A stretch of 64,000 bases of DNA. It comes from Cacajao melanocephalus. Taxonomy: Eukaryota; Chordata; Mammalia; Primates; Pitheciidae. The stretch spans positions 62,001-126,000 of the forward strand of contig CAUYLG010009122.1 in assembly GCA_963573385.1 (NCBI GenBank). The letters are read 5' to 3'. The notes under the pieces were generated by a model. The model was not told the origin of the DNA, made no database searches, and worked only from the letters and a program-made list of their open reading frames with translations. A program made the translations under genes and the position numbers. Numbering within the stretch: position 1 is the first letter of the stretch; each line of letters starts with the position of its first letter. This document shows, in pieces, positions 1-12,945 of this stretch.

Positions 1-713
1 TGTCCCAGCTTCGCCACTCCGTTCACTATGGGCAAATCATCTTACCTATCCAGCTTTCAGATTCTTCGTGGGCAAAATGAGAGACATTGACCAGTTAATC
101 ATAGGAGTTCTGAAACACTAGAGAAGTGAGAAGATGCAGTTTCCAAGTATGGAAGATCTTGAGCCACCTAATCATAGATGCACTAGAATGCAGACTCTGC
201 TGGGGAAGGAATGCTTTTCTTATGTTTTCTGCTCTATGCCAGTTTTTCTTATGCCTCCAGATTATTTGATTATTAATAGTTCATTTTTAAGACATGAAAG
301 TAGAAAAGTTAGGTGACTTACCCCAGGTGACATAGTTTGTTTGTAGATCCACCTACAAATTGGACTACTCCAATTTGGTGTCTTCCTCATGCCTGTAATT
401 GAGTGAAGTTTCTGTTAGTAAGATCGATGCTTTAGCACTTGATTCACTGACTCCTGTATTTAGGAATTTTGTAACACCAGGAAGGGATTAGTGAAAATCA
501 TGCAGCAAGCCTATAGGAAATTAATTATTCGGCTTCTCCTCTCCATTTTCTTTTAATTTTTCCTGGGAATCTACAGTTTGAGAGAGAAACTCCTGTACAT
601 TTGCTCAGAGACAAAGAGGAGGCAGGGGTAGGGCTCATAACAGAAGTTGGTGACAACATTGACAACAACAATGGCAAATGTGATAAACTTGTTTGGTTTC
701 TCTTCTCTTACAG
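1..713 (+). other. CTTNBP2: CTTNBP2 last intron (3' part)
   Basis: This stretch precedes a pyrimidine-rich tract and CAG acceptor at 698-713 that opens the terminal CTTNBP2 exon. I see no second exon and no recognisable transposon in it. The short reading frames here look like chance. Confidence 0.7.
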
Positions 714-959
714 GAGGTCTGTCCTCTCAGCAGCCATCAAACTACTGAATGCAGCAACAGTAAATCAAAGACTGAGTTGGGTGTTTCAAGAGTTAAATCT
801 TTTCTTCCTGTTCCTAGAAGTAAAGTCACCCAGTGTTCCCAGAACACCAAAAGCAGCAGCAGCAGCAGTAATACAAGGCAAATAGAAATCAACAACAACT
901 CAAAAGAAGAGAATTGGAACTTACACAAAAATGAACACCTAGAAAACCCTAACAAATAG
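714..959 (+). CDS. CTTNBP2: CTTNBP2 terminal coding exon (C-terminal 81 residues)
   Basis: This exon encodes the C-terminal end of cortactin-binding protein 2, a large neuronal scaffold with an N-terminal coiled coil, ankyrin repeats and proline-rich regions that binds cortactin in dendritic spines; those domains lie upstream of this window. A polypyrimidine tract ending in CAG at 711-713 sets the exon start, and the frame then runs from [13 protein letters not shown] to a TAG at 957-959. The tail is hydrophilic: a basic stretch ([14 protein letters not shown]), six serines from an AGC repeat (851-868), then [19 protein letters not shown] and a PNK end. I recognise this tail from human CTTNBP2 by memory, and position supports it: in human the gene ends about 42 kb beyond the CFTR 3' end in convergent orientation, and here the gap is about 44 kb. 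The splice phase is inferred. Confidence 0.87.
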   Translation, partial: EVCPLSSHQTTECSNSKSKTELGVSRVKSFLPVPRSKVTQCSQNTKSSSSSSNTRQIEINNNSKEENWNLHKNEHLENPNK

Positions 960-1650
960 GCCTGCCTACAATCTTCTCACTATTAACTTCCTCTATTTCA
1001 CACAGAAACCAAGGACAACAAGATATAAATACCTTTAAATGAATAAAATGTCTTCACTGTAATATCAATTATGAGTGCGGGACCACTATTCAATTTTTTT
1101 TGTAAAGAATGTATTTATAACCAACATTTTGTTGCTTTTTTTTTTTAATTCTGTAGGATTGAACTTCAATACCAAGAAGTTATGCCAACTTTTCAAGTAG
1201 TTTTATAATACAAAAATTGTAATAGTTTTAATCAAGATGTTCAGGGGTATTAAAACAGAACTGTCTGTGTACTGTATATCTGTATATCTGTACATATGTA
1301 TGTATATTTAAGGAAGTCCACAAATCATATTGCATACATGCTACAAAATGCATATAACTTTGGCTTAGATAACATTTGCCATTTTAAATGGAGATCATAA
1401 TTTTATGTTCACTTGATGGGGAATGACTAGAATGGGGCAATAACAAATCATTTCTAAACAGTTATTTTCCATTAAAAGCCATATTAAGTATTTTGCCTGT
1501 TAAATTCTAATTTTATGATGTTTTAAATCTTCTTTTAGTGGTTACATTGCCATTTCGTAGTATCATGTATATATTTATGCTTATGAGTTTGCATTATGAC
1601 TCCTGTAAAATATGAAATTATAATGCAATAAAAGTGTTATATTTCTTACA
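960..1650 (+). other. CTTNBP2: CTTNBP2 3' UTR
   Basis: AT-rich sequence follows the TAG stop. AATAAA hexamers occur at 1042-1047 and 1627-1632, with another at 1828-1833. The second best fits a main 3' end near 1650, and the third would allow a longer form. No transposon interrupts it. The end point is inferred from the hexamer, not from transcript data. Confidence 0.65.
1627..1632 (+). promoter_or_regulatory. CTTNBP2: Probable CTTNBP2 polyadenylation signal
   Basis: A canonical AATAAA lies about 670 bases after the stop codon, followed within 30 bases by T-rich sequence suited to a downstream element. AATAAA at 1042 and 1828 are alternatives. Confidence 0.55.
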
Positions 1651-2906
1651 AAAGTTTTGTACCTAAGTGGATATAAATTACATAAATGCTTAAATAAATT
1701 AATTCAGAATTATTAACTCCTTCAATATTATTTCCAGAACTGATAAAATTGATATTTTCTAGAAATGTTACTTCTAAAATTACAGACAAAATTACTTATA
1801 CAACTCAGTTAAGATGCTTTGACACTAAATAAAATGTTGATTTAATGAAATAATTTTGCTGTACATTTTATCTATAGCTCTTTGTAGTCTATGTAACAAA
1901 TAATTTGTGTTCAAGTTAGTAATGCTAATGAAACTTGCCCTCCATGTTAATATTTCACTAGCTGTTCACAAGACTCAACTCTATTAGAAAAATCTTAGTT
2001 TAAATACTTAAATGGAGCACCAGGAATTGGGTGCTCTCTGAGTTAAAACACCTTTTTTTCCGTAAATATCAACAAAGTAAAATTTTGTACCAAGAATCAT
2101 ATTTACTTGTCTCAAGTCATCGAAAGCCTTTTTTTTTGGCCAGAATAGTTGGCACACACACCTGCCTTGTCTTGCTATTACAAAACTGCACATATCTTAA
2201 ACAATGTCTAGTGGAGATTCTGTCACTAATCTTGGGAACAAAACTGAATGCTCTTAAAATCATCATAGATAATATCTAGATTCAGGTAGCTCTAATGTGT
2301 TTTTTTTCCTGCTTATATACACCTGCTGAGATTATATCTAATTTGATTTGTTAGTGCCAAGGCATTGTGTTTTATATTAGCAGCTTTCCTGAAAATAAAG
2401 ATCCCATTAGTGTACTCAAGAACTAGAGGTGAGAAAACAAAACCAAATTTGGAATGCATTATTAAGATGACCTGTAGTAATTTATCCATGTTACTGTCAG
2501 TAACATTCAACATGTACACTTTTTGTAATTGATGGCAGACTACAAGATGTCGAAAGAGGACATTTAGAACAGGGCTTTCAAAATACAGGTAGAGACCTAC
2601 CAATGGGTCATTATAGCAACATAGTGAGTTACAACTAGCATTAAAAAATAGAAAATATCAGAGTCATCTTTTATTGTCTTACTGTCAATACAAGAACTAT
2701 TTGTGACAGTTTCTATCGTGGATGTAGGAATGTATGTACACAAAGTATAACTGTGGGACATGGTCAAAAATCTTTGAAAGTCAATACTCTATAATGGCAC
2801 CTAGTGGTGGCAGCAGGGCTGCATTGAGGGGTCATATGGTCTTTGGTGGTAAACAGCCTTGGGGATAAATTAGGCATGGCCATTTGTTAGTTGTGTGGCA
2901 TGAGAC
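1651..2906. other. Intergenic, no recognised gene or repeat
   Basis: AT-rich sequence directly downstream of CTTNBP2. Apart from the AATAAA at 1828 and a weak CTCF-like core near 2800, I see nothing I can name. The 60-96 codon frames on both strands have no recognisable protein content. Confidence 0.5.
2796..2807 (-). promoter_or_regulatory. Weak CTCF-like core
   Basis: The minus strand reads CCACTAGGTGCC, which fits the CTCF core CCASYAGRKGGC at 11 of 12 positions. The mismatch is in the strongly preferred GGC. It lies about 1.2 kb past the CTTNBP2 3' end. A match of this quality can occur by chance. Confidence 0.2.
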
Positions 2907-2957
2907 TTTTTTGTTTTGTTTTGTTTTGTTTTGTTTTGTTTTGTTTTGTTTTGTTTT
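2907..2957. repeat. (TTTTG)n simple repeat in an Alu tail
   Basis: About ten TTTTG units form the expanded poly-A tail of the adjoining minus-strand Alu. Confidence 0.95.
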
Positions 2958-3232
2958 GAGATGGAATCTCTGTCACCCAGGCTGGAGTGCAATGGCGCAG
3001 TCTCGGCTCACTGAAACCTCCACCTCCCAGGCTCAAGCGATTCTCTAGCCTCAGCTCCCGAGTAGCTGAGATTACAGGCATGCACCACCACGCCCAGCTA
3101 ATTTTTGTATTTTTAGTAGAGACAGGGTTTCACCATGTTGGCCAGGCTGGTCTTGAACTCCTGACCTAGTGATCCTCCCACTTCAGCCTCCCAAAGTACT
3201 GGGATTACAGGCATGAGCCACCATGCCCAGCC
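2958..3232 (-). mobile_element. Alu element, minus strand
   Basis: Nearly full-length dimeric Alu in reverse: it opens with GAGATGGAATCTCTGTCACC, has the internal linker followed by TTTTTAGTAGAGACAGGG, and closes with GGCATGAGCCACCATGCCC. The family is probably AluS or AluJ; diagnostic positions were not scored. Confidence 0.95.
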
Positions 3233-3409
3233 AATCTTTTTTATTCAGTTTTCTCAGTATTTAAAAAAAAAAAAAACCTACAGGTCATCCATGAATGTTA
3301 AAAAAGATAACACAGTAAAGCATTCCTAATTGCCTCACACATTCATAAAATAAGTAATCAATTTCTCAGAACTTTTTGTGGTATTCCATATGAAGCAAAT
3401 TTTAAGGAT

Positions 3410-4020
3410 CTGAAGTTAGAGATAGCAATACAGTAACAGTAGGAGACTTCAATATCCCACTTTCAATAATGGACAGAGCATCCAGACAAAAATCAGTAAG
3501 GAAATATTGGACTTAAACTACACTTTAGACTAAATGGACTTAGATATACACAGAACATTTCATCCAACAGCAGCAGAATATATATTCTTCTCAAGCACAC
3601 CAGAACATTCTCTAGGACAGGTCATTATTAAGTCACAAAACAAGACTTAACTTTAAAAAGATTAAAATTATTTCAAATACCTTCTCTGACCTATGTTATG
3701 ACATTAGAAATCAGTAAGAAGTTTCAGAAAATTCAGAAATATATGGAAATTAAACCACATGCTTCTGAACTACAGATGGATCAATGAAGAAATTAAAAGG
3801 CAAATTAAAAATATCTTGAGACAAAAATGGAAACACACCAAACTTTATGGGGTGCAGCAAAAGCAGTTTAGGAGGGAAGTTTATAGTAATACACATCAAA
3901 AAATGATGAAGATCCCAAATAACATAAATATCACACCTTAAGACATTAGAAAAACAAGGACAAACTAAGCCCAGAGTTGGAATAAAGGAAATAAAGATCA
4001 GAGCAGAAAATTTTTGAAAA
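3410..4020 (+). mobile_element. L1 ORF2 fragment (endonuclease region)
   Basis: The sequence follows L1 ORF2 after the endonuclease core: GGAGACTTCAATATCCCACT, then the segment on unresolved attack and recruitment of host cell targets typical of this part of the consensus, ending near GGAATAAAGGAAATAAAGAT. Frames are broken throughout, so it is an old inactive copy, truncated at both ends. Confidence 0.85.
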
Positions 4021-4999
4021 GCCATGGCATTTGAAAATATTTTCAAATTGTAACAATTCACAAATACTGGCAACTATATTATGAAAACTGAATTTTAAAC
4101 CATGAGTGTATGAAACAACTAATTCATAGAAATATCTAACTGGAAATTATTAACTGTAGCACTTTAGCAATTTCTGATTTCATTCTATTTTAAGAGTTTC
4201 TCCAAAATACACTAATAAATTTTGTAGTTGCTTATGTAAAAGAGAAAACAAGTAGATTTCATAAAAGCTACTTATTAGTAGAAGTAGCCAATTTTGATAG
4301 ACAAGGTCAATTTTTTACAAACACAATATTTTTGTGAGCAGTTAATCCTTAATGAACATTAGATTCAGTTGACCAGCCGTAGACATCACCTTATTTAGGC
4401 ATCTGTTCTTAACAACTAAGACCCATTATAGAAAAGTCACTCTCTGAAGTAATATGAAGCTTTCTAAATTCTATGCCATCCTTTGCCAGATCATTTTATT
4501 CAGATAACATTCTGCAGGTGTCAAAGGAAAAAATGAGTGAATAGATATCCTCTATTTGCCTGGTTTTGACCATCAATAAATATGTTTAGTTGTGTATCAA
4601 GATGCCCATTAAGTGTTAATTTGAAAGAGAAGACTGGGAAACATACTGAGAATAAATATGCAGTTACATGCCGTATCTAGTCCGCGTTTCTTGGTGAAGC
4701 ACTCATATCAGGAGTTGTGAGCTCAGGTTCTGGCCATGGAGCTAACTACAATGACCCTTAACATCTCTGGCTTTAATGTCATCATGGTAAAAATTCAGAG
4801 GGTTTTTCTGCCTCCTAGAAAGAAAACCAATGGAAAAATTAAAAATCCTGCCAGCTGTTTCTATAAATCCTGATACCTTATAGTGAGGGCATAAGCTAAA
4901 CATACCATAAAAGCCATTTCAGTTGTAATATAAGGAAATCAAGATTGTATCTCTCCTGAGCTAATTCAAATGTTCACAAATGCTCAGAGTGGCTTCAAA
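4021..4999. other. Intergenic, no recognised feature
   Basis: AT-rich intergenic sequence in which I can name no gene, RNA or repeat. Confidence 0.5.
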
Positions 5000-5160
5000 C
5001 CTTACCTATTCATTAAAGTAACATTGTGCTAGAGACTAGGAATAAAGCATTAAGACGTGCCAGGCACCTTTCATCTTAATAGGGCTGAGATAGTAAATAA
5101 AGAAGCAAATAAAGCAAGATAATACAGAGCACTTGGTAAAGATTGTGGGAGGATTACTTT
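5000..5160 (-). mobile_element. Possible L2 3' fragment
   Basis: On the opposite strand the order matches a decayed L2 3' region: an accumulated-item stretch with GCCAGGCAC, a following count-type AT-rich segment and a short tail. The match is weak and based on pattern only. Confidence 0.35.
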
Positions 5161-6048
5161 AGAACAGAATGGTTCAAGGAAGGGTCTTCAGGGATCAAGG
5201 TATGTAGCAGCCGGGGTAAACAGTAACTCTTCTTACGGAAAAAGAGACAAATGAGATTAAATTCCATTAAATTCAAAAGCATCACACAGCAAAGGAAACA
5301 ATCAAAAAAGTGAAGAAGCAACTTACAGAATGAAAGAACAATTTTGCAAACCGCATAGCTGATAAGGGTTAATATCCAAAATATATAAAACTCAATAGCA
5401 AGAAAACAACCCAATTAAATGGGCAAAACACCTGAAGAGATATTTGTCAAGAGAAGCCAACAGGGATGTGAAAGAATGTTCAACATATGAATCATCAAGG
5501 AAATGCAAATTAAAACCACAAGGAGATGTCACTTCATACCTGTTAGAATAACCATTATCAAAAAAGATAACAAGTATTGAAGAGGATGTAGAGTGAACCC
5601 TGTACACTGTTAGTAGGAATGTAAACTAGTACAGCCATTATACAAAACAGTATAGAGGTTCCTTTAAAAATTAAAAATAGAACATAGGATCCAGCAATCC
5701 TTCTACTGGTAGGGATATTTCATTTCCAAAGGAAATCACATCAGTATGTCGAAGAGATACCTGCACTCCCATGTTTATTGTAGCACTATTCACAATGTCC
5801 AAGATACGGAATCATCCTAAGTGTCCATCAACAGATAAATGGATAAAGAAAATATGGCACATAATGTTCATCCACAGGATGAACCTGGAGGACATTATAA
5901 GTGAAATAAGTCAGACACAGAAGGACAAATACCACATGATCTCACTTACATGGCAGAATCTTTAAAAAATATGAACTCATGGAAGTAGAAAGTGGAATGG
6001 AGAGGAGACTGGGAAGGTATTGCTGAAAGGGTACAAAATTTCTGTTAG

Positions 6049-6322
6049 AGGCTAGGCGTGGTGGCTCACACCTGTGATCTCAGCACTTTGGGAGGCTGAG
6101 GCAGGTGAATCACCTGAGCTCGGCAGTTTGAGGCCAGCCTGGGCAACATGGCAAAACCCTGTCTCTACAAAAAATACAAAAAATTAACCAGGTGTGGTGG
6201 TAAGCACCTGCAGTCCCAGCTACATGGGAGGCTGAAGTGTGAGGATGACTTGAGCCAAGATCATACCACTGCAATCTAGCCTGGGCAACAAAGCTAGATC
6301 CTGTTTTTAAAAAAAAAAAATC
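6049..6322 (+). mobile_element. AluJ-like element, plus strand
   Basis: Dimeric Alu opening with GGCTAGGCGTGGTGGCTCAC and ending in an A-rich tail near 6310. GTTAGA flanks both sides as a decayed target duplication. It lies inside the L1 3' UTR. The many differences from the consensus suggest an old (J) copy. Confidence 0.92.
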
Positions 6323-6380
6323 AGTTAGAAGGGAGAAATAAGTTCAAGAGATCTATTGCATATCATGGTGACTGTGGTTA

Positions 6381-6785
<405 letters not shown>

Positions 6786-8709
6786 CTTTAAACACATGAC
6801 TTCCCTTTTAATCTGGACTTTTGGTGTGTCTTCTTGGTTTTCTGAAATAAACAGAGCACACAGATATTCAAGTTATTCTGACTTAGAGCTGAATTCTTCC
6901 TATGGTGACCACCCATTCATTTGAGGCCTTTTATTCTCTTTAGGAAGAGAAAACAGACTGACCAAGTTTATTTGATTTCTAGGTTTCTGTGCTAAGGGAC
7001 CTAAACAATGTTCTATTTTCTTCCTAACAAATCCTTCAAGGGGTATTTATGTCCAAATATAATAATATTTCCACCAAAATATTTTTTGAGGTAGAAGCAG
7101 CATGAGTTGGTTTTATCAAACCAGTTTATTATTCAGAACTTCCTGACAATTTACCGGGAGATTTCACGATGGCTTTGTGAGTAATGAAATTGGAACTAGT
7201 GTAATATGCAGCCCCTGTGTGGTGTAATTTGAGAGGCAAGGCGTAGTGTGCCTGCTACGCTATCCCTCTCTTCCTTATTTCTGAACTGTTTTATTAAAAT
7301 GTGATTTATTATTTTGTGATATGGTAAATAGAGAATTGAAGTAATGAAACTCTCTCTGTTCTGCCCATGAGTGATCTGTATCATTGACCATGTGACACTT
7401 CCCTGGACGTGGGTTTTTAACTTGGAGCTAAGGTACCTTATAACTCGTGAACTCTTTGCTTCTATAATTCATCAGGCACATTTCAAATAGTTCAGATTTT
7501 CTTTTCCTGCCCAAATGCTGAGGGAACGGAATCAGAACCCCTGCATTTAGTTAGAGAGAAGGAATCAGATACGATTGAGGATCTGGAGCCTTTAACATCA
7601 GGTGACATCCCATGTGCATGTTGTTATGAGAGGGATAGTGACCAATGACCTACTGGAACAGGAAGTGGAGAGCAACAAAGCCAAGAGAAAGATGCGCTGA
7701 AAGCCGGAAAAGCGGACACGAGGGGGAAAAATGCAGCACAGGCTAAAGATTAGCATTTTGGTAAAGAGACATTTCATCTGGCTAGGAACTTTAAGGGGAA
7801 AAAAAATGTTCCATATATTTACTACCAACCAAACTCTGTCAACTGCTTGAAGGCAAAGTCCATTCATACCTTACTCATTTCTTTTGGCTTCCAATATCTA
7901 GTACTACCACATACAAGTACTATAGGAGATACATGTTTGACAAGAACTATAAAAATACGATGATGATCATGACAATCATCATGATATAATGGTGGTGTCC
8001 TAGCCTAACCAAGAACCTGAGTTCAGTTCAAGTTCCTCTCAAGTAAATTTGTGAGAGTTTTGCACTCCTCTCACCACCTCCTCCACCACCATAGGAATCT
8101 ATCATGCAGGCTCTTAGAACTCCTGCAGTCACATTACACGGAGTAAGTGGATAATAGGAGGGCAAAAACCAAAGAAATAGAACTGGCACTGTGGAAAGTA
8201 TAGGCAATCAGCTAGCAAACACTGTATCATTGGGGGTCCTGAACATTCAAATAGGGCCTCTTGCAGTGGCCTCTCTCTCTGGATACTGGCCAGCACGTAT
8301 GGAGTAGCTTCTCTCTTGAACCATGTCTTCCAATGATTCCCAGTATTTCAGGCTTTGGCATTACCCAACCCCTTTTTTGGTCTTCCTTTCCCACCTCCAT
8401 TATTTCATACCCACCCAACCTCTTCTCCCTCGCAGAAGGTGCTTGGGTTCCTTTGATGCTTATGCTGTATTCTCTCTCAAGAGTGTCTTCAAAATATTTT
8501 AGCCAGGCTACAGAACTTGAATACTTATTTAACCAATCAGATCATATTTCTAACTTCCAGTAAGCTGTCAAGTCACTAATTTCACCAATAAAACTCATTT
8601 CTGACATTTATTACACTAATTAGCAAAGGCTGTAATGTCAATCAATAATAAAGTTAGAGAAGTGCTTGTGGTAGCTGCCTCTGCATTTCTCTAGAATGCT
8701 CCTGTGACA
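6786..8709. other. Intergenic, no recognised feature
   Basis: About 1.9 kb in which I can identify no gene or repeat. Reading frames of 62-100 codons on both strands have no known motif and no coding-like composition. Confidence 0.5.
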
Positions 8710-10078
8710 TGGATTTGTAATTAAGAAATACTAAGTGATAAAGAGAAAATCTTGAAAGTAGCTAGATAAAAAGGCATGTTGCAAGAAAGAACTACTTCAG
8801 ATTTATCATAAACTGTATTCTGCAGAAAAAAATAAAATATTTCTGAAGTGATGGAATAAAAACACTGTCAACCTAAAAATTCTATATCTAGTGAAAATAT
8901 CTTTCTAAAACAAAGATGAAACACAGGAGAAGAAGACATATGATCATTTCAATACAGGCAGAAAAACAAAATTTAACATTCATTTGTGATTAAAAAATAA
9001 CTCTCAACTGACCAGGAAGAAAAGGCACTTAACCTGAAAAGTGCATCTGTAGAAAACCAACAAATGAACAAAAATAAAATAAACACAGATAACATTATGT
9101 TTGTTGCTAAGATCAGAAATAAGACAAAAATGACTACTTTTGCCCCTTCTAGTCATCATTGTACTGGAGATTCTAGCTCACTCAAATAGACAAGATAAAG
9201 AAAATAAAAGTTTGCACAATGAAAAAGTAGTAATTTTTTTTTTGCAGATGTAATTGATGTTACACAAATTTTAAGGAATCTAAAAGTAAGCAACTAAAAC
9301 TAATAAGTTAGCAAGATCATAAGATACAAGATCAATATATAAAAATAAATTGTAATTCTACATACCAGCAAATTGAATTTTAAAGATATTTACAATAGCA
9401 TCAAAATTAAGAAATATCTATGGGTACTTTAATAAAGTATGTAAGATGTGTACCCTGTAAACTAAAAACCAGAGATGTACCATGTCAATGGATGAGAAGA
9501 ATCAATATTTTTAAGATGTCAGTTCTCCCCAAAATAATTTATAGATTCAATGCAATCTCCAGCAAAAACTTTTGCAGGGTTTTCCTTCTGTTTTTTTTAA
9601 TGAAAATTAATAAGCTGAATCTAAAATTTACATGGAAATATGAAGGATATAAAATAGCCAAAGCAATTTTGAAAAGAATAGAGTTGTAGAATTGGCATTA
9701 ACAGTAAAGACTTACTATAAAACTACAGTAATAAGATAAGGTAGTACTAGCACAAGGACAAACATACAGATCCTAGGACAGAACAGAGTTCAAAAATCGA
9801 ACCACTCACACATGCTTAATTATTTTTTTATAAAGTGCCAAAGTTGTTCAATGGAGAAAAATATAATCTTTACAACAAATGGTGCTGAAACAGTTTTATA
9901 TCAATAAATACCAATAAAAGAGAATACTAATCCTTAATTTATAACATATATAAAAATCAACTCAAATGGATGACAGAGCTAAGTATAAGAGCCAAAATTA
10001 TACACCTTCTAAAAAAATAGGAAAAACTTTGACTGCAGATTAGGCAAGATGTCTTAGGACACAAAATACTAATAGTTG
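8710..10078 (+). mobile_element. L1 fragment (ORF1 end and ORF2 reverse transcriptase region)
   Basis: 8710-8910 resembles the late ORF1 part of an old L1 or HAL1. From 9105 the order follows ORF2: TTGTACTGGAGATTCTAGCT, the ATACAAGATCAATATA stretch, ATTTACAATAGCATCAAAAT, GATTCAATGCAATCTCCAGC, then the segment ending GGACACAAAATACT. Many stops and indels show a dead copy. Confidence 0.85.
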
Positions 10079-10084
10079 AATTTG

Positions 10085-10350
10085 CCTGCCGGCAATTCAA
10101 GCCACATTTAAAGAAGCTGATGAGATGCTTGGATGCCTCAACTTTTGCATTACTGAGAAATTCAAACCAAATAAGCCTCAGCTTACACAAGAGAACTCTG
10201 TCTCCAGCCATGCTATTCCACCACATAAACCTCGAGTCAGTTCTCCCTCCCTGCTCTCTCAATCCATTTTTAGACTTGCTTGGGAGCCTGGCCTGCTTTT
10301 CTCAGAAGACCTCATTATATGAGTAATAAACTTTTTCTTACCATCTTGGG
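10085..10350 (+). mobile_element. Possible LTR 3' portion, family unknown
   Basis: GAGTAATAAACTTTTTCTTA with upstream C/T-rich sequence resembles the R/U5 region of an endogenous retroviral LTR with its AATAAA signal. A (TG)-rich patch follows. I could not match a family and both ends are unclear. Confidence 0.3.
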
Positions 10351-11112
10351 GTGTATGTGTATGTGTGTGTTTGTATCATCATTAGCTTTGATAACTGAAC
10401 CAAATTTTGGGTGGGCAGTTCTAATTCCTCTGTGGGATGACCACAACACTATCTTCCTTCTCATCCTTTGAGACACTAAATATTATTTTATACCTCACTT
10501 AATCCTATAAATACTTACAAGTATCTTAGCCTTTAAACCTAATATTTATCCTATGTACTTGAAAAGCATTACTCTGCCAACTTATCCTTTATGTGATGTT
10601 CACAACTGGGCAGTCACATCAGTCTTGTGGTTTGTATTTATTTATTTACTTACTTATTTCAGCACAAGCCTACACCCTGTTAAGATCACAACTACCAACT
10701 TCCCCATTCATTACAGCATTTGCACTGCCAAGATGGATCATTTTGTTTCTTTTCATGCCTTTCTTGACAGATCTAATTCATTATCACTGTAGATTTTTTA
10801 AAAATGAAGTCCAGAATCATAGTCATACAGTACCTTGGGGGCAGACTTGAGATTAGTCATTCAAATGTCTGCCTTCTAATTTCAAAGCAAGCCATATTTC
10901 CCACTGGATATAGTCAGTCTGTATATTATAGAATCTAATCAGTAGTCTCTTTAACGAGTCTTCAACAGACTTATGCTTCAGGGGACACCACTGATATACA
11001 TTTACAAAGAATTCCATGTGAATGATACCTCCCTTAGACTGAGAAGTATCCACCTTCCCAGAGTATATACCACTCATGTCCAAGCTGAAAAACAAAAGCC
11101 TGCCCTAAATTA
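10351..11112. other. Intergenic, no recognised feature
   Basis: Nothing identifiable apart from an ATTT-rich patch near 10635. The 79-101 codon frames here look like chance. Confidence 0.45.
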
Positions 11113-11124
11113 AAGAGTTATTGC

Positions 11125-11862
11125 AAATCAAAACCACAATGAGATACCATCTCACACCAATTAGAATGGTGATCACTAAAAAGTCAGGAAACAACAGATG
11201 CTGGAGAGGATGTGGAGAAGTAGGAATGCTTTTACATTGTTGGTGGGAGTGTAAATTAATTCAACCATTGTAGAAGACAGTGTGGCAATTCCTCAAGGAT
11301 CTAGAACTTGAAATACCATTTGATCCAGTAATCCCATTACTGGGTATATACCTAAAGGATTATACATCATTCCACTATAAAGACACATGTGCACATATGT
11401 TTATTGTGTCACTGTTCACAATAGCAAGGACTTGATACCAACTGAAATGCCCATCAATGATAGACTGGATAAAGAAAATGTGGCACATATACACCATGGG
11501 ATACTACGCAGCCATAATAAAGGATGAGTTCATGTCCTTTGCATGGACATGGATGAAGCTGGAACCATCATTCTCAGCAAACTAACACAAGAACAGAAAA
11601 CCAAACACTGCATGTTCTCACTCATAAGTGGGAGTTGAATAGTGAATACATGGACACATGGAGGGGAACATCACACACCGTGCCTGTCGAGGGATGGGGA
11701 TCTAGGGGAGGGATAGCATTAGGAGAAATACCTAATGTAGATGACAGGTTGACAGATACAGCAAACTACCATGGCGTATGTATACCTATGTGACAAACCT
11801 GCACATTCCGCACATGTACCTCAAAACTTACAGTATAATAAAAACATAAATAATAAAAAATA
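11125..11862 (+). mobile_element. 5'-truncated simian L1 (L1PA/PB type)
   Basis: Late ORF2 (GAGATACCATCTCACACCAA onward) and a typical primate L1 3' UTR with GGAGGGGAACATCACACACC and an A-rich tail with AATAAAA. A target duplication, GTTATTGC with flanking A/G bases, sits at 11114-11124 and 11863-11874. Truncated at the 5' end and inactive. Confidence 0.93.
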
Positions 11863-11874
11863 AAAAGTTATTGC

Positions 11875-12814
11875 TTTAAAAACTCAGGTGAGTGATTTAT
11901 CTATGCCAAAGTCAAGATGCACATTGCCAAAAATTAGATGAAGTTTACAAGGTTTCATAGGCCTTCTAGAACAGTCACAATCCTTGGTTTTTGAATTGGC
12001 ATATGTCTCAAACTTCTACAGGGCACTTAGGTATTTGCATTTTATTGAAAATTTTTATAAAAATTAAATATTTTTAATATCCAAAGCAAAAATCTCTGAG
12101 GAAACTAATATGCCACACCCAAATATAAATAACTCTTCTCCAATTCTACCACCACCACCACCTCCAACATCTCTTCCATCTCCTGTCAATCATACTGTGA
12201 GCTAATCCAGCTGCTTATGTTGCCTGCTAGTCATGGCACTAATGAGATGCCTTAGGAATCCTTGGGGTGGGGCGGGGGGATGGAGAGTTAATCTTTTTCC
12301 AGCTCACTTTTGTACTTCCCAACTTGAGAAGACAGCCTTTTTTCCTTTTTTTTAAAAAAAAAGTATTAGAAGGGTCAGTTATGCTATCTCACTTTTTTCC
12401 TAATTAATCCCTGCTATTTTCAAGAATTTATCGGTTCTCCAAGCAACATTACAAGGGTTCATGTAAACATAAAGAAAGCACTGGAAGCAACTCGATACCG
12501 AACATGATTAAAAATAAATAAATAAATAAATAAATAAGGGTTTAAACTTCTATGAACACCCTTGATAGTTCAAAATCGAATCAGAAACCATGCGCTCACC
12601 TGGCCAACACTCACTATCAAAGACAACACACAACTTCATGACTCCAGATAAAATTACTTGGCTGTAGGATATAATACTATTCCATGAAAGCCATTGTATT
12701 AAATTCAAAGAATATCAGGTTTAGATATATCAGTTTAATACCAAAATACCTAGCCAATTCATCCCTGAATTAGAACTCTAGACTAAAAGAGAGCTTTGAC
12801 AACTTTTTATGCAA
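11875..12814. other. Intergenic, only a simple repeat recognised
   Basis: Apart from the (AAAT)n repeat, I see only short A, T and G runs (for example GGGGTGGGGCGGGGGG near 12265). No gene was found. Confidence 0.45.
12510..12537. repeat. (AAAT)n microsatellite
   Basis: About seven tandem AAAT units, uninterrupted. Confidence 0.95.
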
Positions 12815-12945
12815 GTCTGCAATTTTACAGAATTGGGAACCAAGGCCTACAGAGATTAAGTAATTTGCTTAAGGTAATAAAACTACTTAGTGACACTATT
12901 AGACTGAAGACCAGATTTTTATGACTCATGCTGCATCACTCTTTA
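12815..12945 (-). mobile_element. MIR SINE fragment, minus strand
   Basis: The plus strand shows the reverse of a MIR: ATTTTACAGAATTGGGAACC, then GATTAAGTAATTTGCTTAAG and a cluster of later core bases. Highly diverged, as expected for this old family. Confidence 0.65.

Noticed and set aside
737..955. 72-codon minus-strand frame opposite the CTTNBP2 exon
   Set aside because: Antisense shadow of the CTTNBP2 coding exon and its AGC repeat.
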